The notes below the pieces were generated by a model. It did not search any database. It was not told the origin of the DNA and worked only from the letters and a program-made list of their open reading frames with translations. Shown here in pieces: positions 8,867 to 17,045 of a stretch of 64,000 nt of DNA; position 1 is the first letter of the stretch, and every line of letters starts with the position of its first letter. The position numbers were made by a program, and so were the translations under genes. The DNA is taken from NCBI GenBank assembly GCA_947589665.1, contig CANQBJ010000001.1:85243-149242 (forward strand), in the 5' to 3' direction. The DNA comes from an uncultured Clostridia bacterium (GTDB lineage: Bacteria > Bacillota > Clostridia > Lachnospirales > CAG-274).

Positions 8867-9604
8867 TTACTTCATATCGCCCTTGATTTTCTCCTTTATG
8901 ACTACCAGCATAAAAAGGGGCAGCTGCATCATTCTGCCTATCCTTGAGGGCTGTTTCATAAGTCTGTAAAACCATTCCAGACCGTGGCGCACAAAGAACT
9001 CAGGAGCTCTCGGCACATTACCGCACCAGCCGTCAAAGCTGCCGCCTACGCCTACAGCCGCTTTTATGTTTAAGCCCTTGATATTTTTATATATCCATTT
9101 TTCCTGCTTTGGAAAGCCTATGCCCACTAAAAGCAGGTCGGGTCTTTTATGGTTTATGTCGGCTATTATTTCTTTTTCCTTGTTATCGTCAAAATATCCG
9201 TCGGCGCAGCCCACTATACTGATGCCGGGAAAACGCTTTTCAATAGCCTCCTTAGCCCTTTCTGCAATACCGGGAGCAGAGCCGAAGAAATATACCGTCT
9301 TGTCTGTATTCTTTATCCTGTCGAATACCGACAAGAGCATATCATAGCCCGCAACTCTTTCCTTAATAGGATTTTTGGTAAATTTAGAGGCATATACTAT
9401 ACCTATGCCGTCGGGCACGTTCATAGCCGAGGAATTGAGTATATCCATAAATTCCTTATCCTTGCGGGCTTTCATTACCATTTCCGGATTAGGCGTAAAT
9501 ACCATAGCTTTTCCGTTTAAATCAAGGAAGCTTACCATTTTATCCACAGCCTCCGAGGGCTTTATATTGTTGAAGGGTACTCCCAATATCTTACAAATAC
9601 TCAT
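8867..9604 (-). CDS. tagA: WecG/TagA/CpsF-family glycosyltransferase
   Basis: A 245-residue membrane-associated transferase of the family that adds N-acetylmannosamine (or its uronate) to lipid-linked GlcNAc-PP-undecaprenol. Visible signatures: PNPEMVMKARK, NVPDGIGIVYASK, VYFFGSAPG, LLVGIGFPKQEKW and GGSFDGWCGNVPRAP. A basic C-terminal helix (YRLMKQPSRIGRM) is typical of membrane attachment. The UDP-ManNAc dehydrogenase gene at 17.0 kb could supply the uronate form of the donor, which makes a ManNAc(A)-containing cell-wall polymer likely (inference). Confidence 0.87.
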   Translation of the reverse strand: MSICKILGVPFNNIKPSEAVDKMVSFLDLNGKAMVFTPNPEMVMKARKDKEFMDILNSSAMNVPDGIGIVYASKFTKNPIKERVAGYDMLLSVFDRIKNTDKTVYFFGSAPGIAERAKEAIEKRFPGISIVGCADGYFDDNKEKEIIADINHKRPDLLLVGIGFPKQEKWIYKNIKGLNIKAAVGVGGSFDGWCGNVPRAPEFFVRHGLEWFYRLMKQPSRIGRMMQLPLFMLVVIKEKIKGDMK

Positions 9605-9617
9605 AATATTATCCCTT

Positions 9618-10067
9618 TTACTTAATAGAATAGCCGCCCTTTACAAGGAACCATGCCGCCTCTGTCACCTTAACTCCTCTGCCGTCGTCACGAGGCACTA
9701 TCATTATATGATTAAGCGTTGCCTTATGACCGTTATACAGCGCCTGACCTGTAGTAGCGTCTACTATACCTTCCTTGCCGCTTATTACGATATCGCCCTT
9801 GCCTGCTCTAAGTATCATCTCCGTGCCTTCGCCGCCTATAATAGTCTTGCCTACTCCCACAGATACGGGAATATAGCTGCCTCCTGCGGAAACGGTACCG
9901 CTGCTGTCGGAGCCTATCATATTCATTACCTGATTTATCTTGTCATCCACATAGCTCTTGGAAACAAGAGGGTCCGCCTCTGAGCCTGCGTCTGCGGCAA
10001 ATACCGTACCCATTACAAGCACAACGCTTGCCAGAACACTTACAAAGCCTATTAAAAATCTTTTCAT
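9618..10067 (-). CDS. Exported protein of unknown function between csaB and tagA
   Basis: A 149-residue protein with a clear signal peptide (MKRFLIGFVSVLASVVLVMGTVFAA). It has a short coiled helix (SKSYVDDKINQVMNMI) and a compact domain with GKTIIGGEGTEMILRAGKG, IVPRDDGRGVK and VKGGYSI. Similar exported proteins seem common in clostridia, but I cannot name the family. Its start overlaps the csaB stop as ATGA with GGAGAG upstream, so it is translationally coupled to csaB. A role in envelope assembly is inferred from position only. Confidence 0.75.
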   Translation of the reverse strand: MKRFLIGFVSVLASVVLVMGTVFAADAGSEADPLVSKSYVDDKINQVMNMIGSDSSGTVSAGGSYIPVSVGVGKTIIGGEGTEMILRAGKGDIVISGKEGIVDATTGQALYNGHKATLNHIMIVPRDDGRGVKVTEAAWFLVKGGYSIK

Positions 10068-11194
10068 TTCAAACTCTCCTTTTTGTTTCTTATAAGGCTG
10101 AACTGTGCAGAAAGCAGTCTGTCGTTTTCATCAGCCTTTTTTATCATAGTATCCGCCTTAGTCTTAAGGCAAGCTTTATATTTTTCCATATTGTCAAATA
10201 TTTCACATACCTGTGAATATATTTTATCGGAGTCAAGCTTTTCACTTCTCACATCTCCACCCTCGGGCATATCTAACTCCTTAAGATAATACTCTATCTT
10301 GGGATCGTATATTATGCCTACCATAGGCACGTTCTTGACTGCGGCAAATATAAGGGAGTGCAGCCGCATACTTATCATAAGATCAAAGCGTCCTATGATA
10401 CCGAGTATCTGACCGGGGTCGTAGCGTTTTTCAAGCATATAGCTTTTCTGCGTCATAGCGGAGCATACCCTTTTTGAAATATCTATATCCTTGGGGAACT
10501 CCATAGGCAGAAGCACCACATCCTTGCCGCTGCTGACTATATCGTCGCATACCTTGGCTATTTTTACAACATAATCGTCACCGTACTGTGCCTTTTGCCA
10601 TGCTCTTACACAAACGGCTACCCTTTGTCTGTCTGAGGGTATGCCCTCTGCCTTAAGCAGCTTTTCAGCCTCTTCGCCGCCTATGGACTCCAGCTTGAAG
10701 GCAGGGTCTGCCGTTACGCTAACATGGGGATTTGTAACGCCTATGCTCCTCAGGTCCTGTTCGGAAAGCTTTTCCCTCAGCGTAATAACGTCTACAGTGT
10801 TTACAACGCTTTTCACAAGCCGTCTGTTGAGCCTTCCCGTAACGGGGCCTATGCCGTTGGCATAGAGCATAACTCTCTTTCCGAAAAGCTTGGCGATCTT
10901 TATAATGCTGAGATAGTACAAAAGAGAACGGGTGCTGGTACCGTTCTGTAAAAGTGTACCTCCGCCGCTCAGTATAATATCGCTTTTTCTGACAGCAGAA
11001 ACGACCTGCGCTATATTGAACCGCTGCACTGAGTTTATGCCATATTCAGTTTTAGTGAAATCAGGTCTGTAGCTTAAGGCTGTGATATTGACATCCTTTG
11101 CCATTTTTCTGATATTTGTGGTCATAGCCTGCAATATAGCCTCATCACCGCAATTACCATAACCATGGTAGCCTGCTATCAACAGATTTATCAT
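10064..11194 (-). CDS. csaB: Polysaccharide pyruvyl transferase CsaB
   Basis: A 376-residue cytoplasmic enzyme that transfers a pyruvyl ketal from PEP to a cell-wall polysaccharide repeat. In Bacillus anthracis this modification is the anchor for SLH-domain surface proteins. The N-terminus LLIAGYHGYGNCGDEAIL is the hallmark; LSGGGTLLQNG and SMRLHSLIFA are further family motifs. GGAGTAATATGT precedes ATG 11194. No SLH-domain protein is encoded in this window, but the gene predicts that they exist elsewhere in the genome. Confidence 0.92.
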   Translation of the reverse strand: MINLLIAGYHGYGNCGDEAILQAMTTNIRKMAKDVNITALSYRPDFTKTEYGINSVQRFNIAQVVSAVRKSDIILSGGGTLLQNGTSTRSLLYYLSIIKIAKLFGKRVMLYANGIGPVTGRLNRRLVKSVVNTVDVITLREKLSEQDLRSIGVTNPHVSVTADPAFKLESIGGEEAEKLLKAEGIPSDRQRVAVCVRAWQKAQYGDDYVVKIAKVCDDIVSSGKDVVLLPMEFPKDIDISKRVCSAMTQKSYMLEKRYDPGQILGIIGRFDLMISMRLHSLIFAAVKNVPMVGIIYDPKIEYYLKELDMPEGGDVRSEKLDSDKIYSQVCEIFDNMEKYKACLKTKADTMIKKADENDRLLSAQFSLIRNKKESLK

Positions 11195-11199
11195 ACATA

Positions 11200-12579
11200 T
11201 TACTCCTTTTCAGAGTTTATTCTCTTGTTCTCCTCATACCATATACCCATTATTATTGCCGCAAAGAGCCAGAAAAGGCTTGTCATCATAGGAGTTTCAA
11301 ACACATTTTCAAAGAAATTGTGAGCTATCACACCGCATAAGCCTGCAAGTATGCCTGTTGAAAGCTCCTTAGACTCCCTTGTGGAGGATATCCTTATTGT
11401 TCTAAAGGAATTTATAACAACGCTGTATATAAGGACCATAAAGGCGCCAAAGCCCAGAAGTCCTGATTCTACAGCCATTTTAAGCATATTGTTGTCCATA
11501 TAGAAGGTATCTGTCCAGGTGTAGCCTACAAGGTATTTCATACCGTTGTTCATAGCCACGGCGCCGCCGAAATGACCCAGACCAACGCCTAAAAGCAAAT
11601 TGTTCTTAAGTATCTCAAGACCTGTGAGCCAGCGCACAAGTCTGCCGCCTCTTAAAGAGGACTCTATATATTCGGGGCTGAGCATATAGCTTATCCTGTC
11701 GCCTACGCTTGGCACTGCCACAACCACAAGCACAGCCAGTATTACCGCAGGGATAATAAAGCGCTTGTCCTTAAGCAGTATATATATGCCTGCCGCCAGC
11801 ATAAAGCCTATCCATGCGCCTCTTGAGAATGTAAACACAAGGCTTGCAAGCATAACAAGAGCCACAAGGCAGAAGAATATCCTGCTCAGTGTTTTCTTGG
11901 TTATAAGGGCAAGAGATACCGTCATGGGTATTGCCAAGGTCAGCAGTGAGCCGAAAATATTGGGGCTTGTGAATATGGAGAATACTCTTGTCCTTACTCC
12001 TGCCTCGTTTTGGTCTACCCAGCCTGCAGGCATTTCAACGCCTATGGCATACTGATACACTCCATAGAGGGCAAGCAAGCCAACTATAAGCACAAAGCAA
12101 AGAGTGACCGCCTTAGCGGACCTTTCCCCCTTTACAAGCTGTATCACCACAAAGTACCACAGCATATACTGTACTATTGCACGAAAGCCCTCTACACCTA
12201 CGGAGAAGTCTGTTGAATTGAGTATAAGGCATATGAGCATAGCCGAAATAAAGAGGAAAAGCGGGAAATCAATAGGTGTTGATTTAAAGTTATCCTCATT
12301 TCTGCTTTTTATCCATTTAACTCCCCACAGACCTACAAGACCTATGAGAAAAAGCTCGTCCCATATACTTGATATACTGCCTGCAAAGGTCCTTATCGCC
12401 GTATCCAGAACACCGTAGCCTGCCAGGAAGAACACTGCCACATCATAGTCAAATATCATAAAGGCAACAGCCGTGAGGACAGCTATTGCGGCAAGAGCAG
12501 CCAAGGGACCCATACTGCCGCAGCAAAGTCCCAGTATTATTCCTATTATGACTACCAAAATAACCGGTTTATTATTCAA
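11200..12579 (-). CDS. O-antigen ligase / polymerase-like membrane protein
   Basis: A 459-residue polytopic membrane protein with about 10-12 hydrophobic helices. The Wzy_C signature FTFSRGAWIGFMLA lies near residue 250, followed by a large extracytoplasmic loop (about 290-365) and a GLGHFGGAV motif. These features fit O-antigen ligases and polymerases that join or extend lipid-linked glycans outside the membrane. The start is a TTG at 12579 with GGGGTG upstream. In this locus it probably polymerises or transfers the secondary cell-wall polymer (inference). Confidence 0.83.
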   Translation of the reverse strand: MNNKPVILVVIIGIILGLCCGSMGPLAALAAIAVLTAVAFMIFDYDVAVFFLAGYGVLDTAIRTFAGSISSIWDELFLIGLVGLWGVKWIKSRNEDNFKSTPIDFPLFLFISAMLICLILNSTDFSVGVEGFRAIVQYMLWYFVVIQLVKGERSAKAVTLCFVLIVGLLALYGVYQYAIGVEMPAGWVDQNEAGVRTRVFSIFTSPNIFGSLLTLAIPMTVSLALITKKTLSRIFFCLVALVMLASLVFTFSRGAWIGFMLAAGIYILLKDKRFIIPAVILAVLVVVAVPSVGDRISYMLSPEYIESSLRGGRLVRWLTGLEILKNNLLLGVGLGHFGGAVAMNNGMKYLVGYTWTDTFYMDNNMLKMAVESGLLGFGAFMVLIYSVVINSFRTIRISSTRESKELSTGILAGLCGVIAHNFFENVFETPMMTSLFWLFAAIIMGIWYEENKRINSEKE

Positions 12580-12583
12580 AATA

Positions 12584-13129
12584 TCACCCCAACATAATGT
12601 CTGTAAGCCATTTTACCGCCCTTACAGCAATACTTGACAAAAAGGCGGTCATATATATACCGCACAGTACCACAAACATACCTACTGCAAATATTACCCA
12701 GCAGAGTACCATATTTGTAAGGGTAACACTGTCCGTGATTATCATAGCGACAATGCTCCCTATAGGTATGCTCATGAGCAGTATGCCTGCAAGGTATGTT
12801 ATATTGCCTGCACCAAAACCCTTTACTTTGTTTACAAGGGCATAGAGCATACTGCCCTTTATGGCAGGGGCAATAAGCCTGTGCAAAAAGCCGCAAAGCC
12901 TGTCCACAATATGGGCAAGACCCTGTATCATACGGTACACAAGACTGTATCTGAAGTAAGGCTTCTTGTAGATATACCTGTGTATTATACTGTGTACTAT
13001 GCTGTTCTGCCAGCATATGCCTATGGCACCGACACACCTTTTAAGCATGCTGTTATCATAGGCATTCAGCGCAGACCTAACAATATATAAAACAAATCTG
13101 CAAAACACACTGTTTGTAATATAGCTCAT
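12584..13129 (-). CDS. Membrane protein of unknown function
   Basis: A 181-residue protein: a Tyr/Arg-rich N-terminal half without clear membrane helices, then two or three hydrophobic segments (about 110-130, 135-160 and 160-175). No family recognised. ATG 13129 is chosen because CGGAG lies nine bases upstream; a TTG three codons earlier has no such spacing. The gene sits four bases before the O-antigen ligase-like gene, suggesting a partner in polymer assembly. Confidence 0.65.
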   Translation of the reverse strand: MSYITNSVFCRFVLYIVRSALNAYDNSMLKRCVGAIGICWQNSIVHSIIHRYIYKKPYFRYSLVYRMIQGLAHIVDRLCGFLHRLIAPAIKGSMLYALVNKVKGFGAGNITYLAGILLMSIPIGSIVAMIITDSVTLTNMVLCWVIFAVGMFVVLCGIYMTAFLSSIAVRAVKWLTDIMLG

Positions 13130-13145
13130 ATAAAACAACTCCGTT

Positions 13146-13652
13146 TTACTCGTCTTTCCACTCTATGTTCCTTATTCTGCCGTTAGCCTCTACGGACTGA
13201 GTTTTAATAATATAGTTATAGCCCACTCTTGCCTCTTGTCCGCCTACCTTAAGCACAACAGATGAGGGGTCTATCTTTTCCTTTATAACAACAGTAACGT
13301 CCTTCCAGAGAGGATGCTCGCTGAGTACTGCCTTGCCTGTAGCGTCTGTGCCTACATAGGCAGCAGGCTCGCTCTTTACATCGACTATTTCGGCATCGGT
13401 GAGCTTGCCGCCTGCCGCAACATGCTCGCCTACCTTAAGGTTCTCGCCGACCTCAGGCACCTGAAGACTTGAGAACACGGTGATATAGCAGTATTTATCC
13501 TCGTCAAGGGGATTTAAGCCGTCTATATTCCTTTTGCTGGATGTAAGTCTTATGCCTGCAGCTGCAACGACTGCAATTATCACAAGCACAACTATAATAT
13601 CGATAATGTTAAGCTTGCCGAATATTTTTCCTTTTTCGTCTATTAACTTCAT
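13146..13652 (-). CDS. DUF4330 family membrane-anchored protein
   Basis: A 168-residue protein. The N-terminus EKGKIFGKLNIIDIIVVLV, with one transmembrane helix (about 15-35), is the typical DUF4330 opening; an extracytoplasmic beta-rich domain follows. The family has no known activity and is often found in exopolysaccharide loci, as here. AAAGGAGAAATAAT precedes ATG 13652. It is two bases from the adjacent glycosyltransferase stop. Confidence 0.8.
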   Translation of the reverse strand: MKLIDEKGKIFGKLNIIDIIVVLVIIAVVAAAGIRLTSSKRNIDGLNPLDEDKYCYITVFSSLQVPEVGENLKVGEHVAAGGKLTDAEIVDVKSEPAAYVGTDATGKAVLSEHPLWKDVTVVIKEKIDPSSVVLKVGGQEARVGYNYIIKTQSVEANGRIRNIEWKDE

Positions 13653-13653
13653 A

Positions 13654-14787
13654 TTATTTCTCCTTTGCTATTTTGTTATATATTTCAATATGGGTCTGAG
13701 CCATTTTCTCACAGGAGAAAAGCTTTTCCGCTCTGTCACGGAAGGTCCTTCCCATTTTTATACGCATTTCATCGTTTCTGCAAAGCCGCCTTATCCTGTC
13801 GGCAAGAGCATTATGATCTCCCGAAGGCACCAGATAACCGCTCCTGCCCTCCTCTATCATTTCGGGTATGCCGCCTACTGCCGTAGCCACCGTAGCCGCC
13901 GACATCCTTGCTCCTTCAAGAAGAGCATAGGGAAAGCTTTCGGAATAGGAGCTCAGAGTATTTATATCCATATATTTATAGAAGCTGTTCATAACTACGG
14001 GGTCGGTTATCTGACCTGCCATATACACTCTGTCCCCCAGTCCGTTATCCTCTATATATGCCTTGCATTTATCCCACATTTCGCCGCTGCCGAGGATCAC
14101 AAAATCTATATCCTCCTGCTTTTCGCATATGACCCTTGCCGCTTTGAGGAACACGTCAACTCCCTTTACGGCATAAAGCCTTGCGGCAATGCCTACATAT
14201 TTCTTTTCGGGAGTATAGGGTACCTTTATACGCTCAAAAAACCTTTCCTTTTCCATAAGGGGCAGGTCGCAGCCAAATTCAATGCCGTTGTATATGACAT
14301 TAAGCCTTTCAGCCTTAAAGCCGCGCTTTACAAGCATATCCTTAAATGCCCTTGTCACAGTGAAAACGTGCTTAAAGCGTCTGAGAGCAAAGGAATTGAT
14401 AGGAGTATATATCATCTGCTTTCTGATATTGTCCTTAAAATCCAGTCTGTAGTCGCTGTGGAGCGTAGTCACCATAGGCACCTTCACCTTTTTCATAATA
14501 AAAAGCGATATATAGTTGGCTCTGGCTCCGTGGCAGTGTACTATATCGCAGCCGCAGGTATTCATATAGCGGCATATCTTGCTAAGCACCGATATGTCAT
14601 ACCTCTTTTTCTGAGGTATTACGGTAACGGGAATACCCAAAGCCCTTGCCTCCTCTGTGAAGATACCCTCCATAATACATAGAAGTTCAGCGTCTATATT
14701 CTGTTTTCTGAGATTGGAGAGGAGCGTAAGCACATGGGTCTTGGCGCCCCCTGTATCTCCTCCGCTTATAAAGTGAAGTATCTTCAT
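13654..14787 (-). CDS. GT4-family glycosyltransferase
   Basis: A 377-residue GT-B transferase that builds the lipid-linked repeat on the cytoplasmic side. MKILHFISGGDTGGAKTHV is the N-terminal Rossmann opening with a glycine-rich acceptor loop. The C-terminal half has GIAARLYAVKGVDVFL, the SSYSESFPYALLEGA donor-binding motif with its EX7E-type glutamates, and TAVGGIPEMI. Start ATG 14787 has GAGG seven bases upstream; in-frame codons upstream to 14802 lack one. Sugar specificity cannot be read from sequence. Confidence 0.88.
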   Translation of the reverse strand: MKILHFISGGDTGGAKTHVLTLLSNLRKQNIDAELLCIMEGIFTEEARALGIPVTVIPQKKRYDISVLSKICRYMNTCGCDIVHCHGARANYISLFIMKKVKVPMVTTLHSDYRLDFKDNIRKQMIYTPINSFALRRFKHVFTVTRAFKDMLVKRGFKAERLNVIYNGIEFGCDLPLMEKERFFERIKVPYTPEKKYVGIAARLYAVKGVDVFLKAARVICEKQEDIDFVILGSGEMWDKCKAYIEDNGLGDRVYMAGQITDPVVMNSFYKYMDINTLSSYSESFPYALLEGARMSAATVATAVGGIPEMIEEGRSGYLVPSGDHNALADRIRRLCRNDEMRIKMGRTFRDRAEKLFSCEKMAQTHIEIYNKIAKEK

Positions 14788-14802
14788 TTCATGACCTCGC
14801 AT

Positions 14803-16050
14803 TTACATTTTGTCAAAAACCTCTGCCAATTTTTCTGTCAGACGCTTTCTTTCAAAGCCCTCTATGACAGACCTGTCAGGGTCAAAATCAAGTGTGCCGC
14901 TGCACCAGCTGTCATAGTAAAGCTTGATATTTTCCTTTATAGCAGCTACATCGTCGGTATCTGCCACTATACCTATCCTGCTTTCCCTTACAAGGTCTGC
15001 GGCGCAGCCCTTCGGAAGTATGGCAAGGACAGGTCTGTTGGTATTCATATATTCAAATATCTTGCCTGTGTAGAAGGCATTGGCGCCGCGTCCGCTGCCC
15101 TCTATAAGCACAAGTATATCTGCGCCTATCTGATGGGATATACATACGTTATGGGGCACATAGCCCACTATCTCAAAGCTGTCTGTAAGTCCATAGCTGT
15201 CTATCTGCGCCCGGAGCTTATCCTTATGGTAGTTGCCTATGAGCTTTATGAGTATTTTGTTCCCGTCTATACTGCCCTCGCTTTTAAGCTGCTTAAGAGC
15301 CTCAAAGAAGGTGTCGGGCTTTCTTCTGCCGTACAGCGCACCTGTATATACCATTGTCATTCTGTCATTGTGAGGCTTAGCGGCAGCGTCCATGCCGACA
15401 AAGTCCTCAGCATCATATCCATTGGGTATAAAAAAGAAATTATCACCCTTTATATTATTATTCCTTATAAAATTTTCACGCATTACGGGAGTATTGGTTA
15501 TAAGCATATCGGCAGAGGTGACCGCCTCATGCTCCATAGCCTTTTCCTTTTTTGTCCTCAGAGCGCCGTAGGGATTGTCAAGAGTATAGGGATTGTTTGT
15601 CCACTCGTCGCGAAAATCCACTGCCCACTTTATATTTGGCATTTTTTTCTTGATGTAAAGCCCCAGAAGGTGATCGCTGTAGGGCGCAGAGGTAGTGTAT
15701 ATTATATCGATATTCTCGTTTCTTATTACCTCAAGTACCTTCTTTTTTGAAAACTCCATCCAGAACCTGGCGGTATCGGGTATAATAAATTTGCCCAGTA
15801 CCTTGCCCGGTATTCTGAATATGCCCTTCATTTCAGGGAGTTCATAGGGCTTTGTCCTGTATATCTTAACACCCTCCGGTATATCCTTGAGAAGCGTTTC
15901 GTCCTTAAGGGGCATATTGCCTACCTCTCTTGTAAACACAACAGGCTCATAGCCAAAGCTCCTTAAGTGCTTGACAAATTTGACGCTCCTCTGTACGCCT
16001 GAACCGCCCATAGGCGGAAACTGATTTGCTATGATCAATACTTTTCTCAT
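14803..16050 (-). CDS. GT4-family glycosyltransferase
   Basis: A 415-residue GT-B transferase. The N-terminal domain starts LIIANQFPPMGGSGVQRSVK and contains WAVDFRDEW, a stretch seen in the glycosyltransferase 4-like N-terminal domain. The C-terminal domain has YTGALYGRRKP and the donor site GRGANAFYTGKIFEYMNTNRPVL in two parts. TAAGGAATAAGC precedes ATG 16050. The promoter side carries a copy of the 16.1/17.0 kb hairpin repeat with TATAAT right after it, so this gene may start a new transcript of the envelope block. Confidence 0.87.
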   Translation of the reverse strand: MRKVLIIANQFPPMGGSGVQRSVKFVKHLRSFGYEPVVFTREVGNMPLKDETLLKDIPEGVKIYRTKPYELPEMKGIFRIPGKVLGKFIIPDTARFWMEFSKKKVLEVIRNENIDIIYTTSAPYSDHLLGLYIKKKMPNIKWAVDFRDEWTNNPYTLDNPYGALRTKKEKAMEHEAVTSADMLITNTPVMRENFIRNNNIKGDNFFFIPNGYDAEDFVGMDAAAKPHNDRMTMVYTGALYGRRKPDTFFEALKQLKSEGSIDGNKILIKLIGNYHKDKLRAQIDSYGLTDSFEIVGYVPHNVCISHQIGADILVLIEGSGRGANAFYTGKIFEYMNTNRPVLAILPKGCAADLVRESRIGIVADTDDVAAIKENIKLYYDSWCSGTLDFDPDRSVIEGFERKRLTEKLAEVFDKM

Positions 16051-16070
16051 AATTGCTTATTCCTTACTAT

Positions 16071-16124
16071 CAGTATTATATAAAAACAACCGATTTTCCC
16101 GTGACCAGGTCACGGGAAAAATTA
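16071..16124. repeat. Direct repeat with hairpin, left copy
   Basis: About 50 bp nearly identical to 16991-17045. It includes a stem TTTTCCCGTGAC / GTCACGGGAAAA (16094-16120). Read on the minus strand the hairpin is followed by TCGGTTGTTTTTATATAAT, so it may both terminate the KilA-N transcript and carry a -10 element for the GT4 gene downstream. It ends at the KilA-N stop codon. Confidence 0.8.
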
Positions 16125-16952
16125 TTTTTTTTCCAATGATCTTATAGTTTCAATACTTAACCTTGACAGAGTATCAAGCTGTTTAACGGCATATGTCCTC
16201 AATATCTGTATTCTTTCGCTTTGCGATATGCCTTTTTCGATCAGGATCGCATTATAGCTTTCCATATTTGCCATAACAAGAAGCTGATCTATATCTGCAT
16301 GATCCCGTATATTGCCCTGCTTATCAGGATTTTCGTCACGCCATTGCTTTGCTGTTCTGTTGAACAATGCCACATTCAGCATATCCGCTTCGCTTGCATA
16401 GGTCATAGACTTCTGAAAAGCAGTGACCTCCTCCGGTATAAGATTTTCCTTTATCGCATCTGTGTGTATACGGTAATTGAGCTTCGACAATTCCCTGTTA
16501 AGATTCCAATTCAGTGATATCTTACTGTTTTCATCAAGCTTTATTCTCTGATAATCCTTTATAATATAAAGCTTGAACTCGGCAGACACCCATGATGCAA
16601 ATTCAAAGGCAATATCGGAATGAGCATATGTACCCCCATATCTTCCTGCCTTAGTGACTATGCCTATTGCATTGACACCTTCTATCCATTTTGTAGGCGA
16701 CATTGTAAAGGCATTTAATCCTGCCTGCTTTCTAAACCCGTCGAATTCGACGGGTTTAAAATTTTCGTTATGAAGTATTTCCCAAAGTCCCAAGAACTCA
16801 ATGGTATCTCTTCCGCGCATCCAGTTTCTTATTACATCATTAGGATCATCGCTTTTATAACGGGCAATATCCGTCAGCGAAATATATTCATTTTTAAAAT
16901 CCTCTGTATAGATACTTATTTCATAGCCATTAGCATAAATAGTATCTTTCAT
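16122..16952 (-). CDS. KilA-N domain protein (phage-type)
   Basis: A 276-residue protein with an N-terminal KilA-N DNA-binding domain: ISLTDIARYKSDDPNDVI, WMRGRDTIEFLGLWE, NAFTMSPTKWIEGVNAIGI and GRYGGTYAHSDIAFEFASWVS. A helical C-terminal part of unknown role follows. KilA-N proteins are typical of phages and bacterial mobile islands. Its presence inside a cell-wall locus, exactly between two copies of a hairpin repeat, marks it as an insertion. ATG 16952 and an in-frame TTG at 16967 are both possible; neither has a strong ribosome site. Confidence 0.85.
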   Translation of the reverse strand: MKDTIYANGYEISIYTEDFKNEYISLTDIARYKSDDPNDVIRNWMRGRDTIEFLGLWEILHNENFKPVEFDGFRKQAGLNAFTMSPTKWIEGVNAIGIVTKAGRYGGTYAHSDIAFEFASWVSAEFKLYIIKDYQRIKLDENSKISLNWNLNRELSKLNYRIHTDAIKENLIPEEVTAFQKSMTYASEADMLNVALFNRTAKQWRDENPDKQGNIRDHADIDQLLVMANMESYNAILIEKGISQSERIQILRTYAVKQLDTLSRLSIETIRSLEKK

Positions 16953-16990
16953 TTGTTTACTAACCAATTTATTTACCCGTTAAATATTAT

Positions 16991-17045
16991 CCGTATTATA
17001 TGAAAACAACCGATTTTCCCGTGACCAGGTCACGGGAAAAAATTA
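16991..17045. repeat. Direct repeat with hairpin, right copy (terminator of wecC)
   Basis: Matches 16071-16124 at an offset of exactly 920 bp with about two base differences. The same 12-13 bp stem (17014-17040) follows the stop codon of the UDP-ManNAc dehydrogenase gene and acts as its terminator. TATAAT follows on the minus strand, ahead of KilA-N. Confidence 0.8.

Noticed and set aside
12576..13037. Cys/His/Tyr-rich minus-strand frame overlapping the membrane protein at 12584-13129
   Set aside because: It lies in another frame of the same strand, has unnatural composition and no ribosome site; the overlapping hydrophobic protein fits the operon and has both.
13534..14682. Long plus-strand open frame of 382 codons
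   Set aside because: Antisense to the DUF4330 and GT4 genes, with biased Cys/His/Tyr composition typical of a mirror frame; no promoter or ribosome site.
14734..15750. Plus-strand open frame of 338 codons
   Set aside because: Antisense to two recognised GT4 genes; no domain or initiation signal.
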